Assembly: GCF_947172395.1 (NCBI RefSeq)
Contig: NC_069086.1
Span: forward strand, 12,432,501 to 12,496,500
Length of the DNA stretch: 64,000 nucleotides
DNA from: Bicyclus anynana
Lineage: Eukaryota > Arthropoda > Insecta > Lepidoptera > Nymphalidae
Reading direction: 5' to 3'
The notes under the pieces were generated by a model. That model was not told where the DNA came from and did not search any database. It worked only from the letters and a program-made list of their open reading frames with translations. The position numbers were made by a program, and so were the translations under genes. Positions 34,750-44,719 of this stretch are shown here, in pieces (position 1 is the first letter of the stretch; every line of letters starts with the position of its first letter).

Positions 34750-34950
34750 TCTACAAATACTAATATTATATAGCGGAAGAGTTTGTTTGTTTGTTTGATT
34801 GAACGCGCTAATCTCAGGAACTACTGGTCCGATTTGAAAAATTCTTTCAGTGTTAGATAGCCCATTTATCGAGGAAGGCTATAGGCTATATTTTATCCCC
34901 GTATTCTTACGGGAACGGGAACCACGCGGGTGAAACCGCGTGGCGTCATA
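34750..34950 (+). mobile_element. Nonautonomous Helitron in intron 3
   Basis: TACTAATATTATATAGCGGA at the 5' end, TTAGATAGCCCATTTATCGA inside, GTGAAACCGCGTGGCGTC at the 3' end. It ends about 120 bp from the donor of the exon at 35070-35253. Confidence 0.8.
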
Positions 34951-35069
34951 AATAAAATAAAATTGATGTTCTTCCAAGTTAGCCCGCTTCTTACTTCATC
35001 GTCACCTAAAATCAGTTTAGATCGCACTCGAGGGTTAACTTTGTCATTAAATAAAAAAATAAAACTTAC

Positions 35070-35253
35070 TTGTGACATTGTGGTCTGTTCGGGGTCGGAA
35101 CGTTCTTCCAGCACAGTGTCCAGTTCCAGATTAGGCGGCGGTCGAGGCGACCTGATGAGGCTGACTGCACGAGGCCGGTTCTTCATTGGGGAGAGCCTCA
35201 CCACCGACAGCTCGCCGCGGTCCAGCTCGCAGTTACGTCTGCGTGCTCTCTCC
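35070..35253 (-). CDS. Internal exon: basic cytoplasmic tail of the same membrane protein
   Basis: The acceptor TATGTGTAG (first base 35253) and a consensus donor ACAA|GTAAGT (last base 35070) bound a 184-nt exon of raised GC content. After completing the split Arg codon it encodes 61 residues. It begins with an Arg-rich juxtamembrane segment (ERARRRN), contains a proline-rich part (SPRPPP) and ends with an acidic segment (LDTVLEERSDPEQ). The exon leaves in phase 0, which matches the acceptor at 29113. No known domain is recognised. The opposite-strand frame of similar length is a shadow. Codon usage and clean splice signals make this one of the two strongest coding calls of the gene. Confidence 0.8.
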
Positions 35254-36260
35254 CTACACATAGATAGTCAAAGCTTTAAACTGCACTTCATAGATGCAAA
35301 AACGTACTGTCCTTGAGGACTCTACGAACCTATACAGGAAGAAAATTTTTTTAGTGCGGATATTTTTATATTTTGTACATAAACAAAATTTAATGATCAC
35401 GTATTTTTTCTTTTTTTTTTTTAACTCAAAAATAACAAAATTATCGTTAGTTAAAGTTATTTACTTTTGAACAGAATTTTAGGGTCACCCTATTGTGCGT
35501 TTATTTTATTTTCGTTTGATACCTAAAGAACGTCACCAGATCACTTTTAAGCTGAATATATCTTGTTTAGTAATAATATGTACATTATTTTGTTATTTTA
35601 GAGACATAAATTAAAAAAAAAAATTACATAAAATGTATCGAACTGTTTGTAGATTTATATTCTATTAATGATACAGAACCACGAAAAAAAATATCCGCAC
35701 TAAAGACCGAATCACCCTGTATACAAAAAAATATAATATGTTGTATATCTGTATGTATGTTGTACCTTATGCATGCCACTCTACTCATTTTTTACTGATT
35801 TTTTAATCTACACTGGCTGTGGTAAGTGCCTATCATCATCATCATCGTTGATATATTTTTAATCTTGTTTTGCAGGGCTAAGACAAAGCGGTTTTTGGAG
35901 CTCCAGCCTAGCACGCTTCCCGAAGTAATATTCACATCGGTACCGGGAAGGAAGGCCGGTGAATGTAGGCGGCTTCGTCATCCAGGCTACCTGGATGTCA
36001 TCCATGAGGATTTCCTCCTACGATAAAAAAAAGGCCAAAATCAGCCTAGCACGCTGCTCCATTGTGGGAAAACAGCACAAAAACTAACTCAGCATTATGG
36101 CAAGTCTAACTGTTTTAAACCCTTCAAAGGGTTAAAGAGAAAGGCTTAGATATACCAAAAAAGAGGTAAGGGTATAAACTTGTATTTCACTGAAGTTCTC
36201 CCGCCAACTTCCCTCTTTTTTACGTCGGTCAGGGTTTAGAAATATTCCACATATAAAGTA
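35254..36260. other. Intron 2 sequence
   Basis: AT-rich intron between the exons at 36501 and 35253. Its only notable part is the ORF-like stretch at 35870-36075. Confidence 0.5.
35870..36075. other. ORF-like stretch of raised GC in intron 2
   Basis: Both strands are open over about 50 codons. Minus: a frame with ILMDDIQVAWMTKPPTFTG. Plus: a frame with STLPEVIFTSVPGRKAGE after a TTTTGCAGG acceptor-like site. AGCCTAGCACGCT occurs twice (about 35906 and 36045). I recognise neither. It could be a transposon remnant or an alternative exon. Confidence 0.3.
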
Positions 36261-36460
36261 CTAGCGGACGCCCGCGATTTCCTCCGCGAAGAATTCAGTT
36301 TTTCACAAATCCCGCGGGAACCATGGATTATGCCGGGATAAAAAGTACGTGTTACAGTAAAATCTATTTCCATTCCAAATTTCAGCCAAATCGCTTTAGT
36401 AGTAGCGGCGTTAAAGAGTAACAAACATCCATACAAACTTTCGCGTTTATAATATTAGTA
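36261..36460 (-). mobile_element. Lep1-like Helitron in intron 2, 40 bp from an exon
   Basis: CTAGCGGACGCCCGCGATTT to CGCGTTTATAATATTAGTA. Its 5' end stops about 40 bp inside the intron from the donor of the transmembrane exon (36501). Confidence 0.85.
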
Positions 36461-36500
36461 AGAGTAAAAAGTAAGGTAATATAAGAAGAATTACGTTTAC

Positions 36501-36606
36501 CTGGCTAATTTTGCTCTTCTTCGCAAACAGCATATAACTGTTAGCGCCAACAATGGAAAGCCAAATATACAGGACACAATTGGCACCACTATCGACTCGG
36601 GCGTCA
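36501..36606 (-). CDS. Internal exon: transmembrane segment of the same membrane protein
   Basis: The exon runs from acceptor ATTGTTGCAG (first base 36606) to donor CCAG|GTAAAC (last base 36501): 106 nt, entering in phase 1 and leaving in phase 2. It encodes a hydrophobic stretch of about 23 residues, from IVVPIV to TVICCL (joined-fragment residues 59-81), followed at once by the basic cluster RRRAK. That is the pattern of a single-pass helix with a cytoplasmic stop-transfer signal. A second acceptor 16 nt upstream (CTAACAG, exon start 36622) keeps the same frame if the previous exon ends in phase 0. The split AG|G arginine codon matches the start of the exon at 35253. A Helitron lies only about 40 bp into the downstream intron. 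Confidence 0.72.
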
Positions 36607-36622
36607 CTGCAACAATGGCGCT

Positions 36623-37572
36623 CTGTTAGGGGGTTATTATTTACACCTTTTAAGAGAGACGGAAACAAAGAGAATGGGGTTACCGGCTAACAAAGAAAAG
36701 TACCTGCCTGCGGCATAATTTCTTGACTTTGCCGTTCTACGCTCTAATTACGACACAGTTTGTACGGTCTTACTATTTAAATTTTTAGAGAAATTATAGG
36801 TTTTAATTTCCACGACTATTGTCTTTGTCTATTACTCGTAGACATCTTAAAGTATATTTAAATATTTATTTAGTAGCTGAATATAATATGGCGTGTTTTC
36901 CCCATATTCATTGAGTAAAATTTTGTTAAGTAGCATTTTGCATAGTAATTTTGTTAAGTAGCATTTAGCTTATTTTGTAGTTCGTTTTAGCTAAAACTAC
37001 AGTATATTTCCTAGCATGCACAAAATATACTTTAACGGATATAGCTAAAACTGATCCAACAATTTTAGACTTCAGTTCATTATTATTAAAAAAAAATTGT
37101 ATAGTATAAACCAAAACTGTATAGTATATTATAAAAATAACTGTATAGTATAAAAAAAATGTTTGTTGGAAAATATAACTAGTATACTATAACATAATTA
37201 TTTTAGTAATGTCTTTAAGCATAACTATAATCCTCTATTCCTTCTATCACCTCGAACTAGCGCGCGTCAAACTAGCGAGAAGCGAACCATAAACCTTCTG
37301 GATTTTAGTCTGCTCTCTCATCTTTTTGAAAGAAAGCTTTTAACGTTATAAATATAGATAAAATCATGCCATCTACCATACTTTTTGTACTATTAAAGGT
37401 TACAGTGAAGAAATGTATAACGCGGCCGGGTCTGACATTTATACATTGAAATCGAATTAGAGGGGTGAACGAGAAACAATAATGGATTTAAGACTACACG
37501 TAGGACAAATATAGTTATGAATATGAATGCTTATATTTTTGTGAATATATTTCAAAAGAACATTTTAGACTA
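36623..37572. other. Intron 1 sequence, with short direct repeats
   Basis: ATTTTGTTAAGTAGCATTT occurs twice (36920-36970), and ACTGTATAGTATA occurs three times with variants (37095-37155). No gene seen. Confidence 0.5.
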
Positions 37573-38006
37573 AGAGCCCGTGAACCTCAGACCTTTGTCA
37601 TTTTATAAAAGCTAAAAGTTTGTCAGCTCATGCCACCATAAGTAAGTACGGTAGCCAATTATGGAGTTTGGACCATTGACTTTGGGAGGTAGCAGATTTT
37701 AAGGATCCAGACCCCAACCGTCTAAGTATATAGTGTAATATTTTCATGTTTTCCTCGGCATAATATGAGAAATGAGACGTGATAGCCCAGTGGATATGAC
37801 CTCTGCCTCCAATTCCGGAGGGTGTGGGTTCGAATCCGGTCCGGTACTTTATACTTAGACGGTTGAGGGTCTGGATCTTTAAAACCTGCTAACTTCCGAA
37901 GCCACGGTCCAAACCCCATAATTGGCTACCATACTTATGGTAGGAACATGAGGTGACAAATTTACAGTTTTTTATAAAATTACGAAGAACTGGGGTTACG
38001 GGCTCT
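37573..38006. mobile_element. Foldback element AGAGCCCGT...ACGGGCTCT with a SINE head in its loop
   Basis: The left arm 37573-37735 (AGAGCCCGTGAACC, GGTAGCCAATTATGGAGTTT, CCAACCGTCTAAGTATA) pairs with the right arm 37850-38006 (TATACTTAGACGGTTG, AACCCCATAATTGGCTACCA, GGTTACGGGCTCT). The loop holds a SINE type I head. A one-armed relative is at 47617-47768. Confidence 0.82.
37773..37848 (+). mobile_element. SINE type I head only, inside a foldback element
   Basis: ACGTGATAGCCCAGTGGATA to GTGTGGGTTCGAATCCGGTC: only the tRNA-like head with intact A and B boxes. Both sides are arms of the foldback at 37573-38006. Confidence 0.8.
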
Positions 38007-38695
38007 CCGTCTATTTGCTTTTGCTAAATTATTATTGCGGATTCATAAACGTGGATAGTTAGAATAACGTGTACCTACAACATGCAATAAGGATTTCGAT
38101 TAAAGTGGAGTTGTTGTTATTCACTTAATCCGATGAGTGGAAAGCTTAGCATCGCTCGCGTGACTGGCCTTAATTCTAAATTCGGTGGTATCGGATTGGA
38201 GCGAAAAATGACCCTTCGTCCCGGCCGTTCTCGGACAAAATTGTTTGCATTTCACTTTGTTTCGAAAATATTTGCGACATTTTAGATACCTACCGTGCTC
38301 GGAAATAAAATTCTTACTAAAAATTCTCGCTGTTAACGCTTTTGCGGTAGGTATTTAGGTAGTCGCCGGAAAAGGGAAAATTTAACGTAGACGAAAATTC
38401 GCCGAAGGGTCCAATTTTAAGGGGCAATATAATATCGCGCTCTTACAGGAAAATATCCACTACTATTTAGATCGTTAAAAAGACGCAATTGTGTTTTCGT
38501 AATGGATTTTCTGTAACTAGGTGTTCTGAAAGATTTTTTTTTAAATCAACAGAATAATTTCCACTAAACAGACAAAGCGCTGGTCTTCTATGACCTCGCT
38601 GTACCTACCATAATAAAGGTAGGTACGTTTTTATTATGTTAACTGACTGATTCAGAAACTTAAAGTCCAAAGTACTACTCTATAAATCTGATAGA

Positions 38696-38943
38696 AAATC
38701 TCATTCACATGAGAGTTTTTTTAACGGACGTTAAAAAAGCGCTTATTTGACTTTTATAAAGTTCTTAATTTAATTCATGAGTCTATTTATTCCAATGCCT
38801 TAAATTGAAAATGCAACACTGCTCGAAAAAAGCGTTGTATTTTAAAAACACTGTCATGTGAACATTTACTTGGGAATGCATTTGTTGTATTTGAACGCTT
38901 TTTTAACGTCCGCAAATAAAACTCTCGTGCGAATGAGGGCTTA
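38696..38943. mobile_element. MITE, CCCTCATTCGCACGAGAG ends (first)
   Basis: Left CTCATTCACATGAGAGTTTT and right ACTCTCGTGCGAATGAGGGC are inverted repeats extended by ACGGACGTTAAAAAAGCG / CGCTTTTTTAACGTCCG. Same family as 39941-40201. Confidence 0.8.
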
Positions 38944-38998
38944 ATGGCTTTCTTCGTGAACGAAATCGAAAGCGTTCCTTCGTAATATTTAATTATTT

Positions 38999-39192
38999 GT
39001 TAAACCGACTTCAAAGACGTAGGTATTTCAGTTATTTTGATTTTAACACTAAATTAGTAAACCGATTTTCATGAAAATGAAATGGGACAAATCTTTCAAC
39101 CAAAAAAAGACTTTTTTTTTAATAATTGACGAAGTTAAATCAAACAAAAAACATTCACGTCGAATTGAGAACCTTTTTTGAAGTCGGTTAAA
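38999..39192. mobile_element. AACCGACTTC-ended foldback element, intact ends
   Basis: TTAAACCGACTTCAAAGACG at the left, TTTTTTGAAGTCGGTTAAA at the right, TAAACCGATTTTCATGAAAA inside. It lies about 160 bp from the donor of the stalk exon in intron 1. Confidence 0.72.
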
Positions 39193-39348
39193 AATCAACC
39201 AATGGCCGCGGAGTAGTTCCAGTCCCATCTCTTTCGCTCCTACGCAACTATTAAAATATCGATCTTTCCAGTTGTGCTACTATTGGTTGACATTTGTCTA
39301 TTTCCTGCACGAGACGAATTTGTTTGTTCGCATGTCAGTAAATAATAC

Positions 39349-39508
39349 CTGTTGGATAAATAATGATAGGTGGTCGCTTGTTGCCGTTGGTGGGTTTGCC
39401 GACGCCGATCACATTGCTGGTGGCGGTGCTGGCGGTAGTGGCAGTGGTGCCACTGAAGCTGCCGAGGACGGAAGAGTTGGTTGCCGTCGTACGGGCCATA
39501 GTGCTGAT
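39349..39508 (-). CDS. Internal exon: Thr/Ser-rich extracellular stalk of an unidentified membrane protein
   Basis: On the minus strand an acceptor (CTTCAACAG, exon starts at 39508) opens a 160-nt frame ending at a donor AG|GTATTA (exon ends at 39349). The frame encodes 53 residues plus one base. It is rich in Thr, Ser, Ala and Gly, has an NSS N-glycosylation sequon at residues 11-13, and ends with a basic/proline stretch. Such composition suits a juxtamembrane, probably O-glycosylated stalk. The leftover base joins the acceptor GCAG|TG of the next exon at 36606 in frame. An alternative donor (AAT|GTGATC at 39412) would give a 96-nt exon in phase 0, joining instead to an acceptor at 36622. 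The first exons of the gene are not identified. The opposite-strand frame over this GC-rich stretch is taken as a shadow. Confidence 0.55.
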
Positions 39509-39540
39509 CTGTTGAAGTTGTATTAATTAGAACAAAGTCG

Positions 39541-39876
39541 TCATCATCATCATATTCATTATCATCATTATCTTCATATTCGGCTCACTGTTGAGCTAGA
39601 CTGCTAGAGTCTCCTAACAGAATGAGAGGGGTTAGGCTAATGGTCCACCACGTTGACTGACATCATCATGTGGATTGACAGACTTAGAGAATAAAAAAAG
39701 TTCTCAGATTTCCTTACGATGGTTTTCCTTCACCGTTTGAGACACGAGGTATTTAATTTCTTAAAATGCCCACAACTGAAAAGTCGGAGGTGTAAGCCTC
39801 GGATCAGATTCGAACCTATGCCCTCCGAGTCTATGGCAGAGGACATATTCACTGGGCTATCAGTATCACGGCTCAA
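39541..39876 (-). mobile_element. SINE type I (minus), just upstream of the stalk exon
   Basis: (CAT)n, CATATTCGGCTCACTGTTGA, AGAATGAGAGGGGTTAGGCT and TCCTTCACCGTTTGAGACAC, ending GGGCTATCAGTATCACGGCTC. It begins about 30 bp beyond the acceptor of the exon at 39349-39508. Confidence 0.85.
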
Positions 39877-39940
39877 TTATACAAATACAAACAAACAAAT
39901 ATCGGTTATTCTACACTAACTTTCATGTTAATATAGCAGA

Positions 39941-40201
39941 AAGTCCTCATTCGCATGAGAGTTAAAACAGCGATACGTTAAATAATACCCAGCGTTGCCG
40001 CTTTTATTTTCGTTCTTAATTTAATTCATGGTCTATTTCTACCGCCCAACATTGTAAATGCAACACTGCTCGTTAAAAATGCGTCGTGTTTTAAAAACGC
40101 TGTCATGTGAATTTGGAATGCAAATTGGGAATACATTTGCTGTATTTTGTATAACGCTTTTTTGAAGCCCGTTAAAAAAGCTCTCGTGCGAATGAGGGCT
40201 T
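39941..40201. mobile_element. MITE, CCCTCATTCGCACGAGAG ends (second)
   Basis: AGTCCTCATTCGCATGAGAG at the left and CTCTCGTGCGAATGAGGGCT at the right, with AAATGCAACACTGCTCG in common with the first element. The two flank the stalk exon. Confidence 0.8.
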
Positions 40202-40255
40202 ATTGTGGTACTATTCAATATTTTGTTCTTAATTATCAACCCACTGAAGTGGACA

Positions 40256-40389
40256 ACAAAATGTCAACATCTACATACTATATGATATACACAGTAAGAA
40301 CCGGATTACATTTGTAATTTGTATTTGATATACTCAGTAAGAACCGGATCACATTTGTGATTTGTATTTGTATGTAGATGACATTTTGT
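40256..40389. mobile_element. Small MITE with internal direct repeat
   Basis: ACAAAATGTCAACATCTACA at the left and TGTAGATGACATTTTGT at the right are inverted. Inside, a 43-bp unit (ATATACACAGTAAGAACCGG...) occurs twice in tandem, with few differences. Confidence 0.75.
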
Positions 40390-41054
40390 CAATTGATTTA
40401 TTTATTATTTTCATGAGTCAAAAATATGAAAATAGGCCAGCTGGATAATGATTAAGATGATTATGATGATGACACTGACTTAGTAAATATTGTTTCGAGT
40501 TCTTGTCATTTGTTAATATTTTCCATGAGAGAGAATGAATTAAAAATCTTATTATCCCATCTAGCCGCTACGATGTAGCATAATAAATATAAACGACACA
40601 TATTAATCAACGTAACTAAACATATCAATATTTATCTTTGTTTATTAGATCGCCGTATTACGTAGATCGTACGTATTTTTGTTACTCTGTTGAAGCAATA
40701 TTTGCCGTATTTATTATCTTAGGCGTACCAAATAAATATGCGGGTCGGCATGATACGGCACGAGGGTAGTAATTGAATATGTGTGTAAAGGAATATTCGG
40801 GGATAAAGACGTCCGGTCATCTCGAGCACATGCTACAGATATTCTGTTTGGTATATTCTGCTCAACTGAGGCCCGTAATTACTGGAAACAAAAACAGCAA
40901 GTAAATGAATAAGCTCGGAAGGTTTTTCTGAATAGGCATGTATCAAATTAAGGGAGAACATTTTATGTATTATGTATTAACAGGGGCTGCCTTAAGATGG
41001 TAACAGGTCTTTGAACGGTTCAGCCTAAACATTTTTAAAGAATATCACACTTAG

Positions 41055-41226
41055 CACTAATATTATAAATCCGAAAGTTTGTGTGTGTATGTAAGTATGT
41101 TTGTTCCTCCTTTACGCTTCGACTACTGAAGCGATTTGGCTAAAATTTGCAATGAAAACAGATCTTACTTTGGAACACATAGGCTACTTTTTATCCCTGA
41201 AAAATCCATAGTTCCCGTCCAACTAG
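41055..41226 (+). mobile_element. Lep1-like Helitron, shortened
   Basis: CACTAATATTATAAATCCGA at the 5' end, TTCGACTACTGAAGCGATTT inside and an abrupt end CCCGTCCAACTAG. The usual GC hairpin is missing. Confidence 0.65.
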
Positions 41227-41821
41227 TCAGAAAAAATTGTATTAGGAGTGGTTACGACAATATACCAGGCGGGTGGGAATCGAACCTTTTACCGCTGATT
41301 AATGCTAAAATAAAAGCTCGTAAAACAGACTCCAGTTAAACAATAGTGGTTGAACTGGGAAATGAAACAAACTTATCTGCTATCAAAACTTATAAATGGA
41401 ACTGAAGTTCAAAATGAAAATTTGTATTCGCAATATTTATTGGAATAAGCAATCCATTTTATGTAACATCGGCGTCCCAATTTATACAATCAAAAGCCTA
41501 ACTAGGATATCCTGGTGCGGGGTTGAGCCGGTGGATTTTATGATTCGAGCAAATTGTGCGCTGTTTACAGCCTGTTTATGAATTTAGTTGCTCAAAATTT
41601 TAATGAAGTGAATATCAGAATATTAAGTTTCCCTTCCAAGCTTATGGCATTTAAATCGTGAAGACTTTATTACAATAATAGAATCTCTCTTTTTGCGAAA
41701 TGTTGTTTGTTTCGTCAATTATTACTACAAAATAAGGAATGATACATTTTCAGGGAGGCAGTACAGGACCCACAGCAGGAAAGTTAGCTGACACAGAAGA
41801 GAAGTAGGCTGATTAAAATAA

Positions 41822-42018
41822 TCTATACTAATATTATAAAGCTGGAGAGTTTGTTTGGTTATTTGCTTTAACGCGATAATCGGAACTACTGGTTCGATTT
41901 GAAAAATTCTTTCAGTGTTAGATAGCCCATTTATCGAAGAAGGCTGTAGAGTATATATTATCCCAGCATTCCTACGGGAACGGGAACTACGCGGGTGAAA
42001 CCACGCGGCGTCAGCTAG
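41822..42018 (+). mobile_element. Nonautonomous Helitron with intact ends
   Basis: TCTATACTAATATTATAAAG at the 5' end and ACCACGCGGCGTCAGCTAG at the 3' end, preceded by A and followed by T: the textbook A|TC...CTAG|T Helitron structure. Best-preserved Helitron in the window. Confidence 0.88.
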
Positions 42019-42652
42019 TACTTATAATCTAAAAAATGACGCGCAACATAATTTTATTGTGTGTGTGTGAAAATTTACATAATGAATGAAACTTGTACCA
42101 CAGTATACATATATCTTTACTCTGCTTGTACAGTAAGATCATACTGATTGAGTTTCTTTTATGTATGTAAATTTTGACACACACATACATCAAGCTACAC
42201 TTTATTCATACATTAATTTGGATGACATAATTTTGATGATTATATGACGAAAATTAGGCTTTTCAGGTGAAGAAATATTCAATTAGGGAAAGGCAAAATA
42301 AGCTTCAAAATTTACTTGCACAAATTTTAATTAATAATTTTTAGAACTGAAATTCAGAATATTAAATTTCCTTCCAAAACTTATTGCATTGTTAACAAAT
42401 ACTGTCAAAACTTTATAATAAGTAGTCATGGAAACTCTCTTTGTATTCCCTCGTCTCTTGTTGTTTAGATAATGCGGGATGCGCTGTCAAAGTTTTGAAT
42501 TTTCGACAATGAACTAAAAATACTTTGGCGGCTTCCATTCTAAAAGTTTCTAGACCCCTATTTGAAAATATTGAAACAATTTTAAGAAAATTTAGTTTGA
42601 ACAAGTAACTGTAAATGTTTAACTTCTCTAATCTGCCTCTGTAGTCAAGAGG

Positions 42653-42811
42653 CACGTCGATTCTCTTTCTACGATCGCAAACGCTTCTAAAACTAGAAAA
42701 ATGTATGGGAATGACAGATCTTTATCACGTTACCTGTCGATAGCAAATGTCATTCCCATACATTTTTCTAGTTTTCGAAGCGTTAGCGATCGTAGAAAGA
42801 GAATCGACGTG
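42653..42811. mobile_element. Foldback element with 70-bp arms
   Basis: CACGTCGATTCTCTTTCTAC...AGAAAAATGTATGGGAATGACA at the left is mirrored by TGTCATTCCCATACATTTTTC...GTAGAAAGAGAATCGACGTG. Related single arms are in the duplication at about 3700-3740 and 18196-18240 (TAGAAAGAGAATCGACGTGC). Confidence 0.85.
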
Positions 42812-43286
42812 TCATTTGGCTTCAGGAGCTTTTACCTACCGGTCGGACCAGGGTGATGTTGTCGCATGGGTTCGTCGGCTTTTCGCGGATGATAGCAAAA
42901 TAAATAAATTATTATATATTCATGATGAACTTCCGCAACGTAACGCCTGCTTCTATCCAATACATATTATGAATTACATAGAGATGAATATAGCTTTGTG
43001 ATGTGATTGTGAAAATTGATAACGTCCTTCGATTTCATTTCCTTATGGATCCTAAGCCAATTGAAATATCCAGTCTGTACATTAACACACAAAGTGGCAT
43101 TGAAATACCCTTTTTTGAAGGTCCAATTTCCATCACAATCTTATCAGAAGAAGTATTCGCACGTACTTTCTTTTACTTCGCAGTATTAGTTCGACTGTGA
43201 GAAAAAGATAAGGCTGAAAACCAAAATTAATATTGTATGCTCTCTAAATCTCTCTAATTTTGAAATCGATATACTAATACTATTTA

Positions 43287-43288
43287 TA

Positions 43289-43335
<47 letters not shown>
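43287..43335. repeat. (TA)n microsatellite
   Basis: Almost pure TA dinucleotide run of about 48 bp. The minus-strand frame rich in alternating I/Y is this repeat. Confidence 0.95.
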
Positions 43336-43338
<3 letters not shown>

Positions 43339-43543
43339 GCTGGTGGGAGGGAGGGGTTTCCGTAGCAGTACGGGAATGAAATATAGTTTATAATATCTGG
43401 GGATAGTGTAGCTTCCCAACAGTGAAAATTTCAAATAGGTTCACTAGTTTCGAAGCCTATTCAATGCAAACAAACAAACAAACAAATCTATCCCCTTTAT
43501 GCTAGTTTATATTATGTCACTACAAATATCGCACAAATTTTGT

Positions 43544-43740
43544 ACGTGTTTATAAATACAGATGTTCTTGTAACTCCTTGACGCCGAAACTACATAACCG
43601 ATTTGCCTGAAACTTGGAATGGGGATTTTACCTCGGATTTCACACAGATTGCTTTTATATCGGAAAATCGAAAGCTTTCGCGAATTCATAGAATTTGTGA
43701 AAAACATAATTTCACGTGAACGAAATTTATTTCTAACTAG
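43544..43740 (+). mobile_element. Helitron-like repeat, uncertain family
   Basis: CATAACCGATTTGCCTGAAA inside and CGAAATTTATTTCTAACTAG at the 3' end. The preceding 43335-43500 (TGAAAATTTCAAATAGGTTC, then CAAACAAACAAACAAA) looks like a second related remnant. Confidence 0.4.
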
Positions 43741-44066
43741 AATAAAACAAAAAAGGATTTTTTCACTTAATCCTACAAGAACTTGAGAAGTCTTATCCGA
43801 TTTAATTCACTATTCAGTTTATAAATAATTCTTTACACAAAATGTAGCCAATTTAGAAATTATGATATGAAGCCCACGGGGTTTATGACTATGTCAGAGA
43901 GGCCAGACCTAATTGAATTTCCTTATCAGTTAGTTAATTTAACCTGTCCAATGTCCGTTCACGTCACTGCGAAAATAGTAATGATTCCCGCGAGTCACTT
44001 TACAAAAGTAGAGTTCTAACCTAATAACATTAAAACTGTTTTTAAGTATGTGGGGATAGATGTTTA

Positions 44067-44210
44067 TTTATTTATTATTTGTTAAGTATCTTTATTGGAA
44101 CAAACATATAAAACATGCAAAATCTTAGAACTAAGGATAAAAAGCAGTGCAAGAGGTGACCATATCACTAATAGTGATCTCTTCCAGGCTGCCTAATATG
44201 AAGGAGTCTA
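44067..44210 (-). mobile_element. Jockey-like LINE 3' end (minus)
   Basis: T-rich start, CTTTATTGGAACAAACATAT, then CACTAATAGTGATCTCTTCC and AGGCTGCCTAA. Same family as 13661-13830. Confidence 0.55.
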
Positions 44211-44719
44211 AAAACCAGTGACTTGAATGACAGTATATAAACAGTTTGTTACTCTTTCACGTAAGAATTTTATTGAGTTTTGGCACAAAGATTACAAGAT
44301 AGAACACAGCATGAACTTTTTAATTTCGGAAAACTAACGAGTTTCGTGGGAGCGTAAAAGTCCAATATTTAAGCGGCTAACGTCGCGGGCACCAACTAGT
44401 TTGTAGCATTGTAAAATTCGGGAAACGGTGAATTTTCCAATAAAAAAAACATTTCCAATTTAATAGCAAATTCAGTAAATTAAAAGTATATTACATATTT
44501 TTTTGTCGTCCGTTTATCCTAATATATGATAATTAATATGTGGAGTCGTCACAAAGCCTGCCCCCGTTATAAATCTAAAGTGCAATTCGTGAACAGCTTT
44601 ACATGTCATTTCATACTCACCGATGCGCAGCGATATGCACTGGCGACGTTTTAATTGTTATAACACAAACATATTTTCTTAATTAATCTATTTTTTTTTA
44701 ATATTGATTACTATTGTTT

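Larger units (their letters stand above)
40390..42652. other. Noncoding stretch upstream of the stalk exon
   Basis: Holds the two Helitrons at 41055 and 41822 and otherwise AT-rich sequence with random short frames. Confidence 0.5.

Noticed and set aside
34930..35316. 128-codon plus-strand frame
   Set aside because: Overlaps a Helitron end and is antisense to an exon with clear minus-strand splice sites.
39272..39526. Gly/Ala-rich plus-strand frame
   Set aside because: Its GC-rich part is the complement of the Thr/Ser-rich exon. No plus-strand splice partner seen.
43186..43434. Minus-strand frame with an alternating Ile/Tyr run
   Set aside because: Translation of the (TA)n microsatellite.
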